NCBI GenBank assembly: GCA_049431945.1
Contig: JBMTDJ010000003.1
Span: 1 to 64,000, forward strand
DNA from: Mxb001 sp049431945
GTDB lineage: Bacteria > Actinomycetota > Actinomycetes > S36-B12
Reading direction: 5' to 3'
DNA length: 64,000 nt
Below are positions 7,825 to 17,583 of the stretch, one piece after another. Position 1 is the stretch's first letter, and each line of letters opens with the position of its first letter. The notes beneath the pieces are model-generated. The model saw only the letters and a program-made list of their open reading frames with translations. It was not told the DNA's origin and did not search any database. Both the position numbers and the translations under genes were made by a program.

Positions 7825-8928
7825 TCAGGGTGCCGTCGGCGCGGCCGTGGCGGCGTACGTGTCGCGGAACTTCTGCTTCCACACGAGGAATTGGTCATAG
7901 TCCGCCGTGAATCTCGTGGTGAGGGTGTCGGGGTCGACCGTGACGAAGTAGAGCCAGTCCCCCGTCGCGGGATTCAACGCTGCTTCGATCGCATCCTGGC
8001 CCGGGGAATTGATGGGCGTCGGAGGCAGCCCGTCGATGACGAACGTGTTGTACGGCGACTCCGTGGTGAGCATGTCCTCCGTGAGGAAGAAGGTGTCCGT
8101 GCGCAGGGCGTAGTTCACCGTCGAATCGAACTGCAGCTTCATGCCCTGATTGAGACGGTTGTAGATGACGCGAGCAACCTTGCGGAAGTCGTCCGGGGCT
8201 ACCTCTGCCTGGACCAGGCTCGCCACGATCAGCACATCGTAGGCCGACATCCCCAGGCGCTTGGCACGCTTCTCAAGGCGGACTTCATCGGCCGCGATGT
8301 CGAAGCGTCGCACCATCGCACCCAGCACCTCGGTCGCATCCCTGCCGGGAATCACCTCGTACGAGGCGGGGAAGAGGAAGCCCTCCGGCCGTCCCCCCGA
8401 CCAGTCCGGCAGGCCAAGGCCCGAGGAGTTCACGAGGGCAGCCTCCAGGGCCGACACCGGGAGAGCGGTGCGCTCGCTGGTGATGCGCACGGTCTCGTCC
8501 AATCGCAGTCCTTCGGGAAGGACGAGAGGGGCCGCGCGACTCGCCGGATCCAGCATTGCCTCGATCACCTCGGCGGGATCCATCCCGGTCTGGAGCGAAT
8601 AGACCCCCGGCCCGATGCGGGACGCGCGCTCGTCGAGTTCGGCGGTCGCGAGGAAGCTCGTGGCGGACGACACCACCCCAGCCTCGGCCAGGCGCGCCGC
8701 GAGGGTGGAGAGCGAGTCTCCGCTGTTGACCACGACGTCGACGGGACGACCGGCAGTCACGCCCACCTGGGTCTCAGGAGACATGCCACGCACCGTGGAG
8801 AAGGCCCACACCCCGGCGACGATGAGCGCGATGACGCCAAGGGCAGTCACGGTCCACCGCACGGGACTGCGCCTATTGCGTGACGGCGGCAGGGGATCCT
8901 CGGTGAGGAAGGGCAGAAGTTGACTCAC
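7825..8928 (-). CDS. mltG: endolytic peptidoglycan transglycosylase MltG
   Basis: A protein of 367 aa of the YceG family. A cytoplasmic N-terminus is followed by one membrane helix (VTALGVIALIVAGVWAFSTV) and an extracellular LysM-like and catalytic domain. The catalytic Glu is expected in IVASLVQAEVAPDDFRKVARVIYNRL, and LQFDSTVNYAL is the usual downstream signature. It cleaves nascent glycan strands and terminates their elongation. The GTG start has a strong GGAGGGAGGG site 6-7 nt upstream. It lies about 35 bp after ruvX, an order conserved in many bacteria. Confidence 0.93.
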   Translation of the reverse strand: MSQLLPFLTEDPLPPSRNRRSPVRWTVTALGVIALIVAGVWAFSTVRGMSPETQVGVTAGRPVDVVVNSGDSLSTLAARLAEAGVVSSATSFLATAELDERASRIGPGVYSLQTGMDPAEVIEAMLDPASRAAPLVLPEGLRLDETVRITSERTALPVSALEAALVNSSGLGLPDWSGGRPEGFLFPASYEVIPGRDATEVLGAMVRRFDIAADEVRLEKRAKRLGMSAYDVLIVASLVQAEVAPDDFRKVARVIYNRLNQGMKLQFDSTVNYALRTDTFFLTEDMLTTESPYNTFVIDGLPPTPINSPGQDAIEAALNPATGDWLYFVTVDPDTLTTRFTADYDQFLVWKQKFRDTYAATAAPTAP

Positions 8929-8963
8929 GCTGGCCCTCCCTCCATGCGATCGCGGACGAACCC

Positions 8964-9413
8964 CTAGACGGTAACCGCTTGGCCCGCGCGAGTCCCGTCG
9001 GCGCGCTCACGGCCGAGGGCCGTCTCCAAGATCACGACCGCTGCTGCCTGGTCCACGTAGGCCCGAGACTCCTTCGTGCGCTTGCCCGTCTCGTGCAAGG
9101 ATCGCTGTGCACTGACCGTGGACAGTCGCTCGTCGATCAGGTGAACGGGGATGTCGAGTATCCCCGCGAGTTGCTGGGCGAACTCCCGCGCAACCTCAGC
9201 GGCCCGGCCCTGATTGCCGTCCAACCCGAGCGGCATCCCGACGTAGACGACGCGCGCATCGTACTCAGCCACGAGATGGGCGATGCGTGTCAGCGTCGTG
9301 CCGTCGCGAGCGAGAGTCACCTCAGGCACGGCAAGAATGCCGTCCGGATCGCTGCGGGCGACTCCGACGCGGACGGACCCCACATCGACGCCCAGTCGCG
9401 TGCCGCGCTCCAG
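8964..9413 (-). CDS. ruvX: putative Holliday junction resolvase RuvX (YqgF)
   Basis: An RNase H-fold nuclease family protein of 149 aa with RLGVDVGSVRVGVARSD at the N-terminus (metal-binding Asp), VVYVGMPLGLDGNQG, LIDERLSTVSAQR (Glu) and SRAYVDQAAAVVILE (Asp). It follows alaS directly. No ATG, GTG or TTG lies between the alaS stop and the conserved N-terminus. A CTG at 9413 has GGGGAG 7 nt upstream and gives the normal family length. The nearest conventional in-frame start is the ATG at 9512, deep inside alaS. The start is therefore uncertain. Confidence 0.85.
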   Translation of the reverse strand: MERGTRLGVDVGSVRVGVARSDPDGILAVPEVTLARDGTTLTRIAHLVAEYDARVVYVGMPLGLDGNQGRAAEVAREFAQQLAGILDIPVHLIDERLSTVSAQRSLHETGKRTKESRAYVDQAAAVVILETALGRERADGTRAGQAVTV

Positions 9414-9414
9414 G

Positions 9415-12096
9415 TCAGGACTCCCCGGCCAGATGAGCGACGTAGGACTGAACCGCGGCGAAGGCGTCGTCGATGGCGCCAGCGCGCGTGCCCCCGCCTT
9501 GCGCGATGTCATCCTTGCCGCCGCCCCGGCCATCCACCGCGGGCAAGGCGGCGTCGAGCAGCGCCTTGGCTGTCAGGCCAAGTTCGCGGGCGCGGTCGTT
9601 GACCACGCTCACGAGTGCGACCCGACCGTCGTCCACGGACGCCCCGACCATTCCCACGCCCATGTCCGGACGGGCTGTCGATCGCCCGCGCAAGGCCAGC
9701 TCGCGCAGGTCGCCCGCCGAGGTGCCGTCGGGTGCACGGTAGGTCCAGATGCGGAACGGGCCCACATCCTTGCCTTCGCCGATGACCCCCTCCACATTGC
9801 TGGTCAACTGAGCGCTCTTATAGCGCTGGAGCTCGCGCTCGGCCTCCTTGAGGCGAGAGATGATCGACTCCACCCTCTCGGGGAGTTCCTCGGGACGCGC
9901 CTTGACGATGTCCGTGAGCTGGTCAACGAGCACATGCTCCCGGGCCAGGTGCCGATAGGCATCCACCCCGACCAGCGCCTCGACACGGCGCACACCCGCT
10001 CCGATGGAGCCTTCCGAGAGGAAGGTGACCAGACCGAGCTGACCCGACCTCTGAGCGTGTGTTCCACCGCAGAGTTCGTGCGCCCAATCGCCCACGGAGA
10101 TGACCCGGACTTCGCTGCCGTACTTCTCGCCGAAGAGCGCCATGGCACCGAACGCGCGAGCCTCGTCCAAGGTCATGACCTGCGCCATCACCTCGAGGTC
10201 GGCCGCGAGGACATCGTTGACCCTTGCCTCGACATCGCGCAGCATCGTGTCACCCACGGCCCCTGCCGCGGGGAAGTCGAAGCGGAGGCGACCAGGGGCG
10301 TTCTCCGAGCCCATCTGCGTCGCGGTCTCCCCCAGGAACTCCCGAAACGCCCTGTGCACGAGGTGCGTCGCGGTGTGGGCACGCGAGATGGCCCGGCGGC
10401 GCTCGATGTCGACGTGCCCGAGGATCTCCTCGCCCACCGTGAGCTCACCTGCTGACACCGTCGCGCGGTGGATGAAGAGTCCGGGCACCGGGGTCTGGAC
10501 GTCGTACACCTCAAGGGATGCGCCCCCGGCAGAGGTGATGCGACCGTGGTCTCCGAGTTGCCCGCCCGCCTCGGCGTAGAACGGCGTCCGATTGAGCACG
10601 ATCTCGACATGGTCACCCTCGCGTGCGACCGGAACTACGGCGCCATCGCGCAGGATGCCGGTGACGACACCTTCGCTCACCGTCTCGACGTAGCCGGTGA
10701 ATCCCGTCGTCCCGCCGCGCTCGAGGACCTCCCGGTACGCCGTGACCGAGGCCACCCCCGCCTTGCGAGAGCGAGCGTCAGCCTTGGCTCTCTCGCGCTG
10801 CTCGGTCATGAGCTCACGGAAGCCTGCCTCGTCGACATCGAGGCCCTGCTCGCGCGCCATTTCGAGCGTCAGGTCGATGGGGAAGCCGTAGGTGTCGTGA
10901 AGCACGAAGGCCTGCTCACCGGGCAGCACACCTCCCCCGTTGTTGCGCACCTCCGAGGCGGCCATGTCAAAGATCTGCGTGCCCGTGCGGAGGGTCTGGA
11001 GGAACGCGCCCTCCTCTTGCACCGACACCGTCGTGATGCGCGACGCCTCATCATTGAGCTCGGGATACTGAGGCGCCATCGTCGTAATGGTGGTGCCCAT
11101 GAGCTCGCCGATCGCCGGCTCCTCGCAGCCGAGGATCCGCATATTGCGAATCACTCGGCGCATCAGTCTCCGCAGAACGTAGCCACGACCCTCATTGCCG
11201 GGGACAACGCCGTCCCCGATGAGGAAGGCGCAGGTGCGCGAGTGATCGGCGATGACGCGCAGGGCGACATCGGACTTCTCGCTCGCTCCATAGGCGACCC
11301 CGGTGAGTTCGCTCGCGCGATCGAGGATCCGCTTCGTGGTGTCGATCTCGTAGATGTTCTCGACGCCTTGGAGCAGGGCTGCCATGCGCTCCAGGCCCAT
11401 GCCGGTGTCGATGTTCTTGGCCGGCAGCGGCTTGAGGACGTCGAAGTCCTCCTTGGACCGCACGGCCGAGAGTTCCTCCTGCATGAAGACGAGGTTCCAC
11501 ACTTCGAGGTAGCGGTCCTCGTCGACGACGGGACCGCCTTCCTGCCCGTAGGCGGCACCACGGTCGTAGTAGATCTCCGAGCACGGGCCGCCGGGTCCGG
11601 GGACGCCCATCGACCAGTAGTTGTCCTTGGGGCCTCGTCGCTGGATGCGCTCGCGCGGGATGCCGACCTCACGGTGCCAGATATCGGCTGCCTCATCGTC
11701 ATTGTCGTAGACGGTGACCCAGAGCTTGTCTTCGGCGAAGCCGAATCCGCCATCGGTCTGGCTGCCTGTGAGCAACTCCCAGGCGAAGGGGATCGCTCCC
11801 TGCTTGAAGTAATCGCCGAACGAGAAGTTGCCCGCCATCTGGAAGAACGACGCATGCCTTGTGGTCTTGCCGACCTCCTCGATGTCGAGGGTCCGCACGC
11901 ACTTTTGCACGCTGGTCGCACGCGGATAGGGCGGCGGTGCCTCGCCGAGGAAGTAGGGCTTGAAGGGCACCATGCCGGCGTTGACGAAGAGCAGCGTCGG
12001 GTCATCGAGCAGTAGCGAGGCTGACGGGATCACCTGGTGGCCGCGCTCGGCGAAGAACTTCAGGAAGCGCGTCCGAATCTCTGCGGAGTCCATCAT
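9415..12096 (-). CDS. alaS: alanyl-tRNA synthetase
   Basis: A class II synthetase of 893 aa. Aminoacylation domain: LFVNAGMVPFKPYFLG and ATSVQKCVRTLDIEEVG. Editing domain: HTATHLVHRAF zinc/active-site His pair, with ELCGGTHAQRSG supplying the Cys/His ligands. The C-terminal DHHA1 domain ends in GRGGGKDDIAQGGG. Length and domain order are normal. The gene starts ATGATG at 12096, overlapping the upstream small membrane protein gene by 4 bp. A large open frame on the opposite strand is a codon-bias shadow. Confidence 0.97.
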   Translation of the reverse strand: MMDSAEIRTRFLKFFAERGHQVIPSASLLLDDPTLLFVNAGMVPFKPYFLGEAPPPYPRATSVQKCVRTLDIEEVGKTTRHASFFQMAGNFSFGDYFKQGAIPFAWELLTGSQTDGGFGFAEDKLWVTVYDNDDEAADIWHREVGIPRERIQRRGPKDNYWSMGVPGPGGPCSEIYYDRGAAYGQEGGPVVDEDRYLEVWNLVFMQEELSAVRSKEDFDVLKPLPAKNIDTGMGLERMAALLQGVENIYEIDTTKRILDRASELTGVAYGASEKSDVALRVIADHSRTCAFLIGDGVVPGNEGRGYVLRRLMRRVIRNMRILGCEEPAIGELMGTTITTMAPQYPELNDEASRITTVSVQEEGAFLQTLRTGTQIFDMAASEVRNNGGGVLPGEQAFVLHDTYGFPIDLTLEMAREQGLDVDEAGFRELMTEQRERAKADARSRKAGVASVTAYREVLERGGTTGFTGYVETVSEGVVTGILRDGAVVPVAREGDHVEIVLNRTPFYAEAGGQLGDHGRITSAGGASLEVYDVQTPVPGLFIHRATVSAGELTVGEEILGHVDIERRRAISRAHTATHLVHRAFREFLGETATQMGSENAPGRLRFDFPAAGAVGDTMLRDVEARVNDVLAADLEVMAQVMTLDEARAFGAMALFGEKYGSEVRVISVGDWAHELCGGTHAQRSGQLGLVTFLSEGSIGAGVRRVEALVGVDAYRHLAREHVLVDQLTDIVKARPEELPERVESIISRLKEAERELQRYKSAQLTSNVEGVIGEGKDVGPFRIWTYRAPDGTSAGDLRELALRGRSTARPDMGVGMVGASVDDGRVALVSVVNDRARELGLTAKALLDAALPAVDGRGGGKDDIAQGGGTRAGAIDDAFAAVQSYVAHLAGES

Positions 12097-12401
12097 GCGC
12101 TTGTCCGAGCTTCAGCCAGGGCGCGCGCTGCGGCAGCGCCGGTCACACCCGACGGTGTCGGTCTCACGGGTGCGCTCGCGCCGGATCTCGAGGGCGCGGG
12201 GGATGCGTCGTTCGTTGGCTGGCCGGCCACCGTCCCGAGAAGGCCGCGAGCGGAAGCAGCCATCGCTGACGCCGAGATCGTGGCGGCTTGAACGCTGCCG
12301 ACGACACCCTTGGCGCGCGCCTCCTCGAGGAGCTTCTGCCCGCGTCGATAGGCGATGACACCTGCGGTCGCACCGATGGCAACCCACACAGTCCTGCGCA
12401 T
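12093..12401 (-). CDS. small membrane-associated protein (DUF6167-like)
   Basis: A protein of 102 aa with one N-terminal hydrophobic stretch (TVWVAIGATAGVIAY), a basic RRGQKLLEEAR segment, an Ala/Ser-rich middle and a low-complexity Pro/Ala/Ser tail. Small proteins of this kind commonly sit directly ahead of alaS in actinobacteria; the DUF6167 name is from memory of that context. It overlaps alaS by 4 bp, which implies translational coupling. Function unknown. Confidence 0.7.
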   Translation of the reverse strand: MRRTVWVAIGATAGVIAYRRGQKLLEEARAKGVVGSVQAATISASAMAASARGLLGTVAGQPTNDASPAPSRSGASAPVRPTPSGVTGAAAARALAEARTSA

Positions 12402-12410
12402 GCCCGGAGC

Positions 12411-13772
12411 CTAACGCTCGTGGGGCACACCATCGGGGGCGCGGCCCTCGCGCAGGCGGGAAACCCGCTCGGCGATATCGGCCCACGACGCCTCGGCCCC
12501 GTGACGCGTCGGCTGGTAGTACGCCGCTCCCACCAGCGGGTCGGGCAGGTACTGCTGGGCGGACACACCACTGTCTTCGTCATGCGGGTACCGGTAGCCC
12601 ACACCGTGACCGAGCGGACGCGCGCCGGGATAGTGCGCGTCGCGGAGGTGGGCGGGCACGGTGCCGATCCGTCCCGCGCGGACATCCGCTTGGGCGGCGT
12701 CGATCGCCTTGATGACGGCGTTTGACTTCGGGCTCAGCGACAAATGGATCGTCGCGTGCGCAAGTGTGAGGCGCCCCTCGGGCATCCCGAGCATGGCCAC
12801 GGCCTCGGCGGCGGCGACCGCGGTCTGCAGGGCGGACGGATCGGCCAAGCCGATGTCCTCACTGGCGAGGATCATGAGCCGCCGCGCGATGAAGCGGGGG
12901 TCCTCACCGGCTTCGATCATGCGGGCGAGGTAGTGCAGCGCAGCGTCCGGGTCACTGCCGCGGATGCTCTTGATGAAGGCGCTGATGACGTCGTAGTGCT
13001 GGTCTCCGTCGCGGTCGTAGCGCACCGCCGCGGTGAGCACGGCCGCCTCGACGTCCTCGAGCGAGATCTCCGCCCCCGGGCCTCGCGTCGATGTCGCGAG
13101 CCCAGCGACGGCGTCAAGGGCGGTGAGCATCCGCCGAGCGTCGCCTCCAGCGATCCGCAGGAGGTGGTCGCGCGCCGCATCGGACAGCGAGACCGCGCCA
13201 CCGAGCCCGCGCGGATCGAGGAGCGCACGGTCGAGCAGCGCGCCAAGATCTTCGTCGGTGAGCGACTGCAGGGTGAGCACGACGCTGCGCGAGAGCAGCG
13301 GAGAGACGACCGAGAAGCTGGGATTCTCCGTGGTCGCCGCGATGAGGGTGACCCAGCCGTTCTCGACCGCAGGCAGGAGAGCATCCTGCTGGGTCTTGCT
13401 GAAGCGATGGACTTCGTCGACGAAGAGCACGGTGCCGCGTCCTTGCATGCCGAGAGCGGACTTGGCGGCGTCGATGACCTCGCGCACGTCCTTGACACCA
13501 GCGGTGACCGCGGAGAGTTCGACGAATCGCGCACCAGTGGCGCGCGAGACCAGGTGCGCGAGCGTGGTCTTGCCGGTGCCGGGCGGCCCCCACAGGATCA
13601 GGGACACCGCCGCGGCAGGATCGCCTTCGAGCATCCGCCGCAGCGGACTGCCCTCGGCGATGAGGTGGCGCTGGCCGACCAGGTCCTCGATCGTGCTCGG
13701 CCGCATCCGCACCGCGAGAGGCGCACCGGGACGCTCGGGCCCGGCTGCCTCGTCGAACAGCGTGGCCGCCAT
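12411..13772 (-). CDS. rarA: replication-associated recombination protein A (MgsA/RarA)
   Basis: An AAA+ ATPase of 453 aa acting at stalled replication forks. Walker A is GPPGTGKTTLA, Walker B is VLFVDEVHRF, sensor 1 is TENPSF and the Arg-finger region is LLSRSVVL. The C-terminal clamp-loader-like tetramerisation domain includes IKSIRGSDPDAALHYLARMIEAGEDPRFIARRL and the ending GVGYRYPHDE. Both parts match family length. It lies 9 bp upstream of the small pre-alaS gene and may share its transcript. Confidence 0.95.
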   Translation of the reverse strand: MAATLFDEAAGPERPGAPLAVRMRPSTIEDLVGQRHLIAEGSPLRRMLEGDPAAAVSLILWGPPGTGKTTLAHLVSRATGARFVELSAVTAGVKDVREVIDAAKSALGMQGRGTVLFVDEVHRFSKTQQDALLPAVENGWVTLIAATTENPSFSVVSPLLSRSVVLTLQSLTDEDLGALLDRALLDPRGLGGAVSLSDAARDHLLRIAGGDARRMLTALDAVAGLATSTRGPGAEISLEDVEAAVLTAAVRYDRDGDQHYDVISAFIKSIRGSDPDAALHYLARMIEAGEDPRFIARRLMILASEDIGLADPSALQTAVAAAEAVAMLGMPEGRLTLAHATIHLSLSPKSNAVIKAIDAAQADVRAGRIGTVPAHLRDAHYPGARPLGHGVGYRYPHDEDSGVSAQQYLPDPLVGAAYYQPTRHGAEASWADIAERVSRLREGRAPDGVPHER

Positions 13773-13782
13773 GCCCGCGAGC

Positions 13783-14526
13783 CTACGCGGGCTCGCGTCC
13801 GTGACTGCCCTCTACCGCACGAGAAGGGCGGATCATTGCCGAGCGGTATCTCCCACACTCCGCGAACCCAGCCGCGCGGTACACCGCTGCCGCCGGGAGG
13901 TTGTCGGCGTACATCTCTAGGTTGACGCCAGTCGCGCCCTGTGCCAGCGCAGCCCGGGTGAGCCCGACCGTAAGAGCAGTCCCCATACCCCGTCCTCGGT
14001 GCGCCGGCTCAGTGCAGATGCTCACCAGATGAGCCGTGTCACCGACTGACCAGGCCCACGCGCCCACGGCGGCGAGTCGATCGCCATCCTCGATGCCGTG
14101 CCACTCCACGACGCGCGGATCACCGGCATGGATGTAAGCCGAGTCCGAGTGCGCGAGCAGAGGATCGATCCGTGGATCGAGAGGTTCCAGTCGTGCCGTG
14201 TGAGCGTGCTCACTGACCCGACCACCGAACTCCCAGAGCGACCAGTGCCCCGGATCCTCGCCGCGGTAGGCGTCCGGAAGGTGCATGAAGACATCGTCGT
14301 GGACCGTCACTCCGTCGAAGCCGAACGGCTCGAGGGACTCAATCAGTGCGACGATGCGAGCCGGATCATCGCCGAGCGCCGTCACCCATGTCTCGCCTGA
14401 CCTGCGTCCGGTCCGCAGGAACGCGACATGATCGCCGTCGACAGCGAAGTGGCCGATGTGATCGTCAGCGACGCGCAGGCGCAGAAGGGGGTCACTCGGC
14501 CGGGCTTGGCGCAGCGGGTGCTGCAT
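13783..14526 (-). CDS. GNAT-family N-acetyltransferase
   Basis: A protein of 247 aa. The C-terminal half is a GNAT domain with the acetyl-CoA loop EPAHRGRGMGTALTVGL and the closing AVYRAAGFAECGRYR. The N-terminal half (GHFAVDGDHVAFLRTGR...) is less typical and may be a degenerate second GNAT fold. The start is the ATG at 14526 with AAGGAGG 9-10 nt upstream, although this overlaps the end of aspS by 35 bp. The substrate cannot be inferred. Confidence 0.85.
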   Translation of the reverse strand: MQHPLRQARPSDPLLRLRVADDHIGHFAVDGDHVAFLRTGRRSGETWVTALGDDPARIVALIESLEPFGFDGVTVHDDVFMHLPDAYRGEDPGHWSLWEFGGRVSEHAHTARLEPLDPRIDPLLAHSDSAYIHAGDPRVVEWHGIEDGDRLAAVGAWAWSVGDTAHLVSICTEPAHRGRGMGTALTVGLTRAALAQGATGVNLEMYADNLPAAAVYRAAGFAECGRYRSAMIRPSRAVEGSHGREPA

Positions 14527-16246
14527 CGATGCCGGCCTCCTTGCGCTGCTTGGGCGTGATGGGCGTGGGTGCACCCGTGAGTGGATCCTGGCCTCCCCCC
14601 GTCTTGGGGAAGGCGATCACGTCGCGGATGCTCGATGCGCCTGCCAGCAGCATCGCCACTCGATCGAGGCCGAAGGCGATGCCGCCATGCGGGGGCGGCC
14701 CGTACTGGAAGGCCTCGAGCAGGAAGCCGAACTTCGACTGCGCCTCCTCCTCGCCCATGCCCAGCAAGGCGAAGACCCGCTCCTGCACGTCCCTACGATG
14801 GATACGCACGGATCCGCCACCGATCTCGTTGCCGTTGCACACCATGTCGTATGCCCAAGCGAGCGCCTGATCGGGTGCGGATTCGAAGGTGTCGATCCAC
14901 TCGGCATTGGGCGACGTAAACGGATGGTGCACGGCCGTCCAGCCGAGGGAGCCGTCATCCTCCTCCACCTGCTCGAACATAGGTGCGTCCACAACCCAGA
15001 GGAACGACCAGGCGGCGTCATCGATGAGACCGAGCCGGTGGCCGATCTCGACGCGAGCCGCCCCCAGGAGCGCACGGGCGTCTGATGCAGCACCCGCCGC
15101 GAAGAAGGCGCAGTCGCCTGGGCTCGCGCCGACGGCCGCCTGGAGACCCTCGCGCTCAGACTCCGAGAGGTTCTTGGCGACCGGGCCGCCGAGCTCGCCG
15201 TCGACGCCGAAGGTGACATAGGCAAGGCCCTTGGCTCCGCGCTGCTTGGCCCACTCCTGCCACGCGTCGAATGTCCGACGGGGCTGGTCGGCGCCACCGG
15301 GCATGACGACCGCCCCGACGTACGGCGCCTGGAAGACCCGGAACGGAGTCGCGCGGAAGTAATCGGTGAGGTCGACGAGTTCGAGCCCGAATCGCAGGTC
15401 AGGCTTGTCGGTGCCGAAGCGGCGCATCGCCTCGAAGTAGGGCATGCGCGGCACCTCGCCGATGTCGACGCCGAGGATGCCCTGCCACAGGGCGCGGATC
15501 ACAGCCTCTCCGACCTCGATGACGTCCTCCTGCTCGACGAAGGACATCTCGATGTCGAGCTGGGTGAACTCCGGCTGCCGATCCCCACGGAAGTCCTCAT
15601 CCCGATAGCAGCGCGCGATCTGGAAGTAGCGCTCCATGCCAGCGACCATGAGCAGCTGCTTGAAGAGCTGTGGCGACTGCGGCAACGCGTACCAGTTGCC
15701 CGGCTGAAGACGCGCGGGCACGAGGAAGTCGCGCGCACCCTCGGGAGTGGAGGCGGTCAAGGTCGGCGTCTCGATCTCGACGAAATCGCGCTCTAACAGC
15801 ACGTCGCGCGAGATCTGGTTGAGCTTGGAGCGCATCCGTAGGTTGTCTCCGACGGACGGGCGGCGCAGGTCGAGGTAGCGGTACCGCAGTCTGGCCTCCT
15901 CGCCTACGGTCGCGCGATCATCGACGGGGAAAGGAAGCGGGGCGGCAGGACTGAGGACCTCGACCTCACTGGCCTCCACCTCGATGCCGCCCGTGGAGAT
16001 GTCGGGATTCTCGTTGCCCTCCGGCCGAGGACGGACCGAGCCCACGATGCGTAGGCAGTACTCGTCACGCAGGCCGTGGGCAACATCGGGATCATTGACC
16101 ACCACCTGGACCACACCGCTCGCATCGCGCAGGTCGAGGAAGGCCACCCCGCCGTGGTCGCGACGACGGTCCACCCAGCCCGCGAGGATGACGCTCGTCC
16201 CCTCGTCGGCCCTCGTGAGCGTGCCGGCCCGGTGCGTGCGGATCAC
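14492..16246 (-). CDS. aspS: aspartyl-tRNA synthetase
   Basis: A class II synthetase of 584 aa with an N-terminal OB domain (GWVDRRRDHGGVAFLDLRDASGVVQVV), the bacterial catalytic core (FVEIETPTLTASTPEGARDFLVP, QSPQLFKQLLM, RCYRDEDFRGDRQPEFTQLD) and the GAD insertion. The end of the catalytic core reads FGLDRVAMLLAG. The start is the GTG at 16246, overlapping the hisS stop (GTGA) with GGGAG 5 nt upstream. Whether it also charges tRNA-Asn was not assessed; gatCAB is not in the window. Confidence 0.96.
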   Translation of the reverse strand: MIRTHRAGTLTRADEGTSVILAGWVDRRRDHGGVAFLDLRDASGVVQVVVNDPDVAHGLRDEYCLRIVGSVRPRPEGNENPDISTGGIEVEASEVEVLSPAAPLPFPVDDRATVGEEARLRYRYLDLRRPSVGDNLRMRSKLNQISRDVLLERDFVEIETPTLTASTPEGARDFLVPARLQPGNWYALPQSPQLFKQLLMVAGMERYFQIARCYRDEDFRGDRQPEFTQLDIEMSFVEQEDVIEVGEAVIRALWQGILGVDIGEVPRMPYFEAMRRFGTDKPDLRFGLELVDLTDYFRATPFRVFQAPYVGAVVMPGGADQPRRTFDAWQEWAKQRGAKGLAYVTFGVDGELGGPVAKNLSESEREGLQAAVGASPGDCAFFAAGAASDARALLGAARVEIGHRLGLIDDAAWSFLWVVDAPMFEQVEEDDGSLGWTAVHHPFTSPNAEWIDTFESAPDQALAWAYDMVCNGNEIGGGSVRIHRRDVQERVFALLGMGEEEAQSKFGFLLEAFQYGPPPHGGIAFGLDRVAMLLAGASSIRDVIAFPKTGGGQDPLTGAPTPITPKQRKEAGIDAAPAAPSPAE

Positions 16247-17583
16247 GTTGCTCCCTTGTCGTCGTGCGCGGCCGCCAAAAGCGGCCACAGGTCAGTATCG
16301 GGGGGCGACCACACGTCAGCGTCAGCACCCACCTGGTCGCCGCTGCGGATGTCCTTGACGGTGTCGCCTTCCTCGGCGGGGAACCACACGAAGGGGATCC
16401 CCCTGCGATCGGCGTACTTGATCTGCTTGCCGAACTTCTCGGCCTTCGGAGCCACCTCGCATGGGATGCCTCGCGAACGCAGGGCCTGCGCGACATCGTC
16501 GCTGCGTTGACGCGAGTCCTCATCGACCACGGCCACGAGCACCGCCGAGTTGACCTTGCGCGTGCTGCGGACGAGGTTGCGTCCCAGGAGGAGCGAGACC
16601 AATCGCGTCACGCCGAGCGAGATACCGACGCCGGGATATGCCGTGCGCCCATCAGAGGCGAGGGCGTCATAGCGTCCGCCAGAGCAGATCGAGCCGAAGG
16701 ATTCATAGCCCTCGAGGGACGTTTCGTAGACGGTGCCCGTGTAGTAGTCCAGCCCGCGCGCGATGTGAAGGTCAGCGACGACGGCACCGGGCCTGACCCG
16801 ATCCGATGCGTCCACCACGGCGACAAGCTCCTCCAAACCCTCCTCGAGCAGCGGATCGGCCACGCCCAGCCCCCGCACCCTCTCGGCGGCCTCACGCCCG
16901 GATCCTCGGATCGCAGCAAGAGCCAGGACCTGGTCCACGACACCCTCGGGAAGTCCACCGTCCATGAGCAATTCGCGGACCTTAGCGGGACCGATCTTGT
17001 CCAGCTTGTCGATCGCGCGGAGCACGGTCGCCGTATCCGCGATGCCGAGCCCCCGATAGAAACCTTCAAGGACCTTCCGATTATTGACGTGGATGGTGGC
17101 ACGCGGAAGTGCAGGCAGGTTCGCGAAGACCTCGGCCATCACAATGGCCATCTCGGCATCGTGGTGCGCCGCAAGTCTGTCTTTGTCCACGATGTCGATG
17201 TCGGCCTGAGTGAACTCGCGGAATCGCCCCTCCTGCGGCCGCTCGCCTCTCCAGACCTTCTGGATCTGATATCGCCGGAACGGGAAGTCGAGTTGGCCCG
17301 AGTGCTCGACGACGTAGCGGGCGAACGGCACCGTGAGGTCGAAGTGCAGCGCGAGCGCATCACCGTCGTCGGAATCCGCCTGCAGGCGACGCACTGCGTA
17401 GACCTCCTTGTCGATCTCGCCCTTGCTCAGCAGGACATCGACAGGCTCCACACTCCGGGTTTCGAGAGGTGTGAACCCGTGGAGTTCGAAGACCTGCCGT
17501 ATGACGTCGAGCACGCCGAGTTCGACCAGGCGCCCCTCAGGGAGCCACTCGGGGAAGCCGGACAGACTGGTGGGCCTGGCCAC
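16243..17583 (-). CDS. hisS: histidyl-tRNA synthetase
   Basis: A class II synthetase of 446 aa. Motif 2 is visible in KVWRGERPQEGRFREFTQADIDIV, and the histidine-specific ARGLDYYTGTVYE and SGGRYDALA are present. The C-terminal anticodon-binding domain follows (AVLVAVVDEDSRQRSDDVAQALRSRG). The GTG start shares one base with the upstream stop (TAGTG). The sequence resembles the more divergent actinobacterial HisRS type, with a short tail added after the anticodon domain. Confidence 0.94.
   Translation of the reverse strand: MARPTSLSGFPEWLPEGRLVELGVLDVIRQVFELHGFTPLETRSVEPVDVLLSKGEIDKEVYAVRRLQADSDDGDALALHFDLTVPFARYVVEHSGQLDFPFRRYQIQKVWRGERPQEGRFREFTQADIDIVDKDRLAAHHDAEMAIVMAEVFANLPALPRATIHVNNRKVLEGFYRGLGIADTATVLRAIDKLDKIGPAKVRELLMDGGLPEGVVDQVLALAAIRGSGREAAERVRGLGVADPLLEEGLEELVAVVDASDRVRPGAVVADLHIARGLDYYTGTVYETSLEGYESFGSICSGGRYDALASDGRTAYPGVGISLGVTRLVSLLLGRNLVRSTRKVNSAVLVAVVDEDSRQRSDDVAQALRSRGIPCEVAPKAEKFGKQIKYADRRGIPFVWFPAEEGDTVKDIRSGDQVGADADVWSPPDTDLWPLLAAAHDDKGAT

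Noticed and set aside
10468..12015. Roughly 500-codon open frame antisense to alaS
   Set aside because: Shadow of alaS; composition without recognisable motifs.
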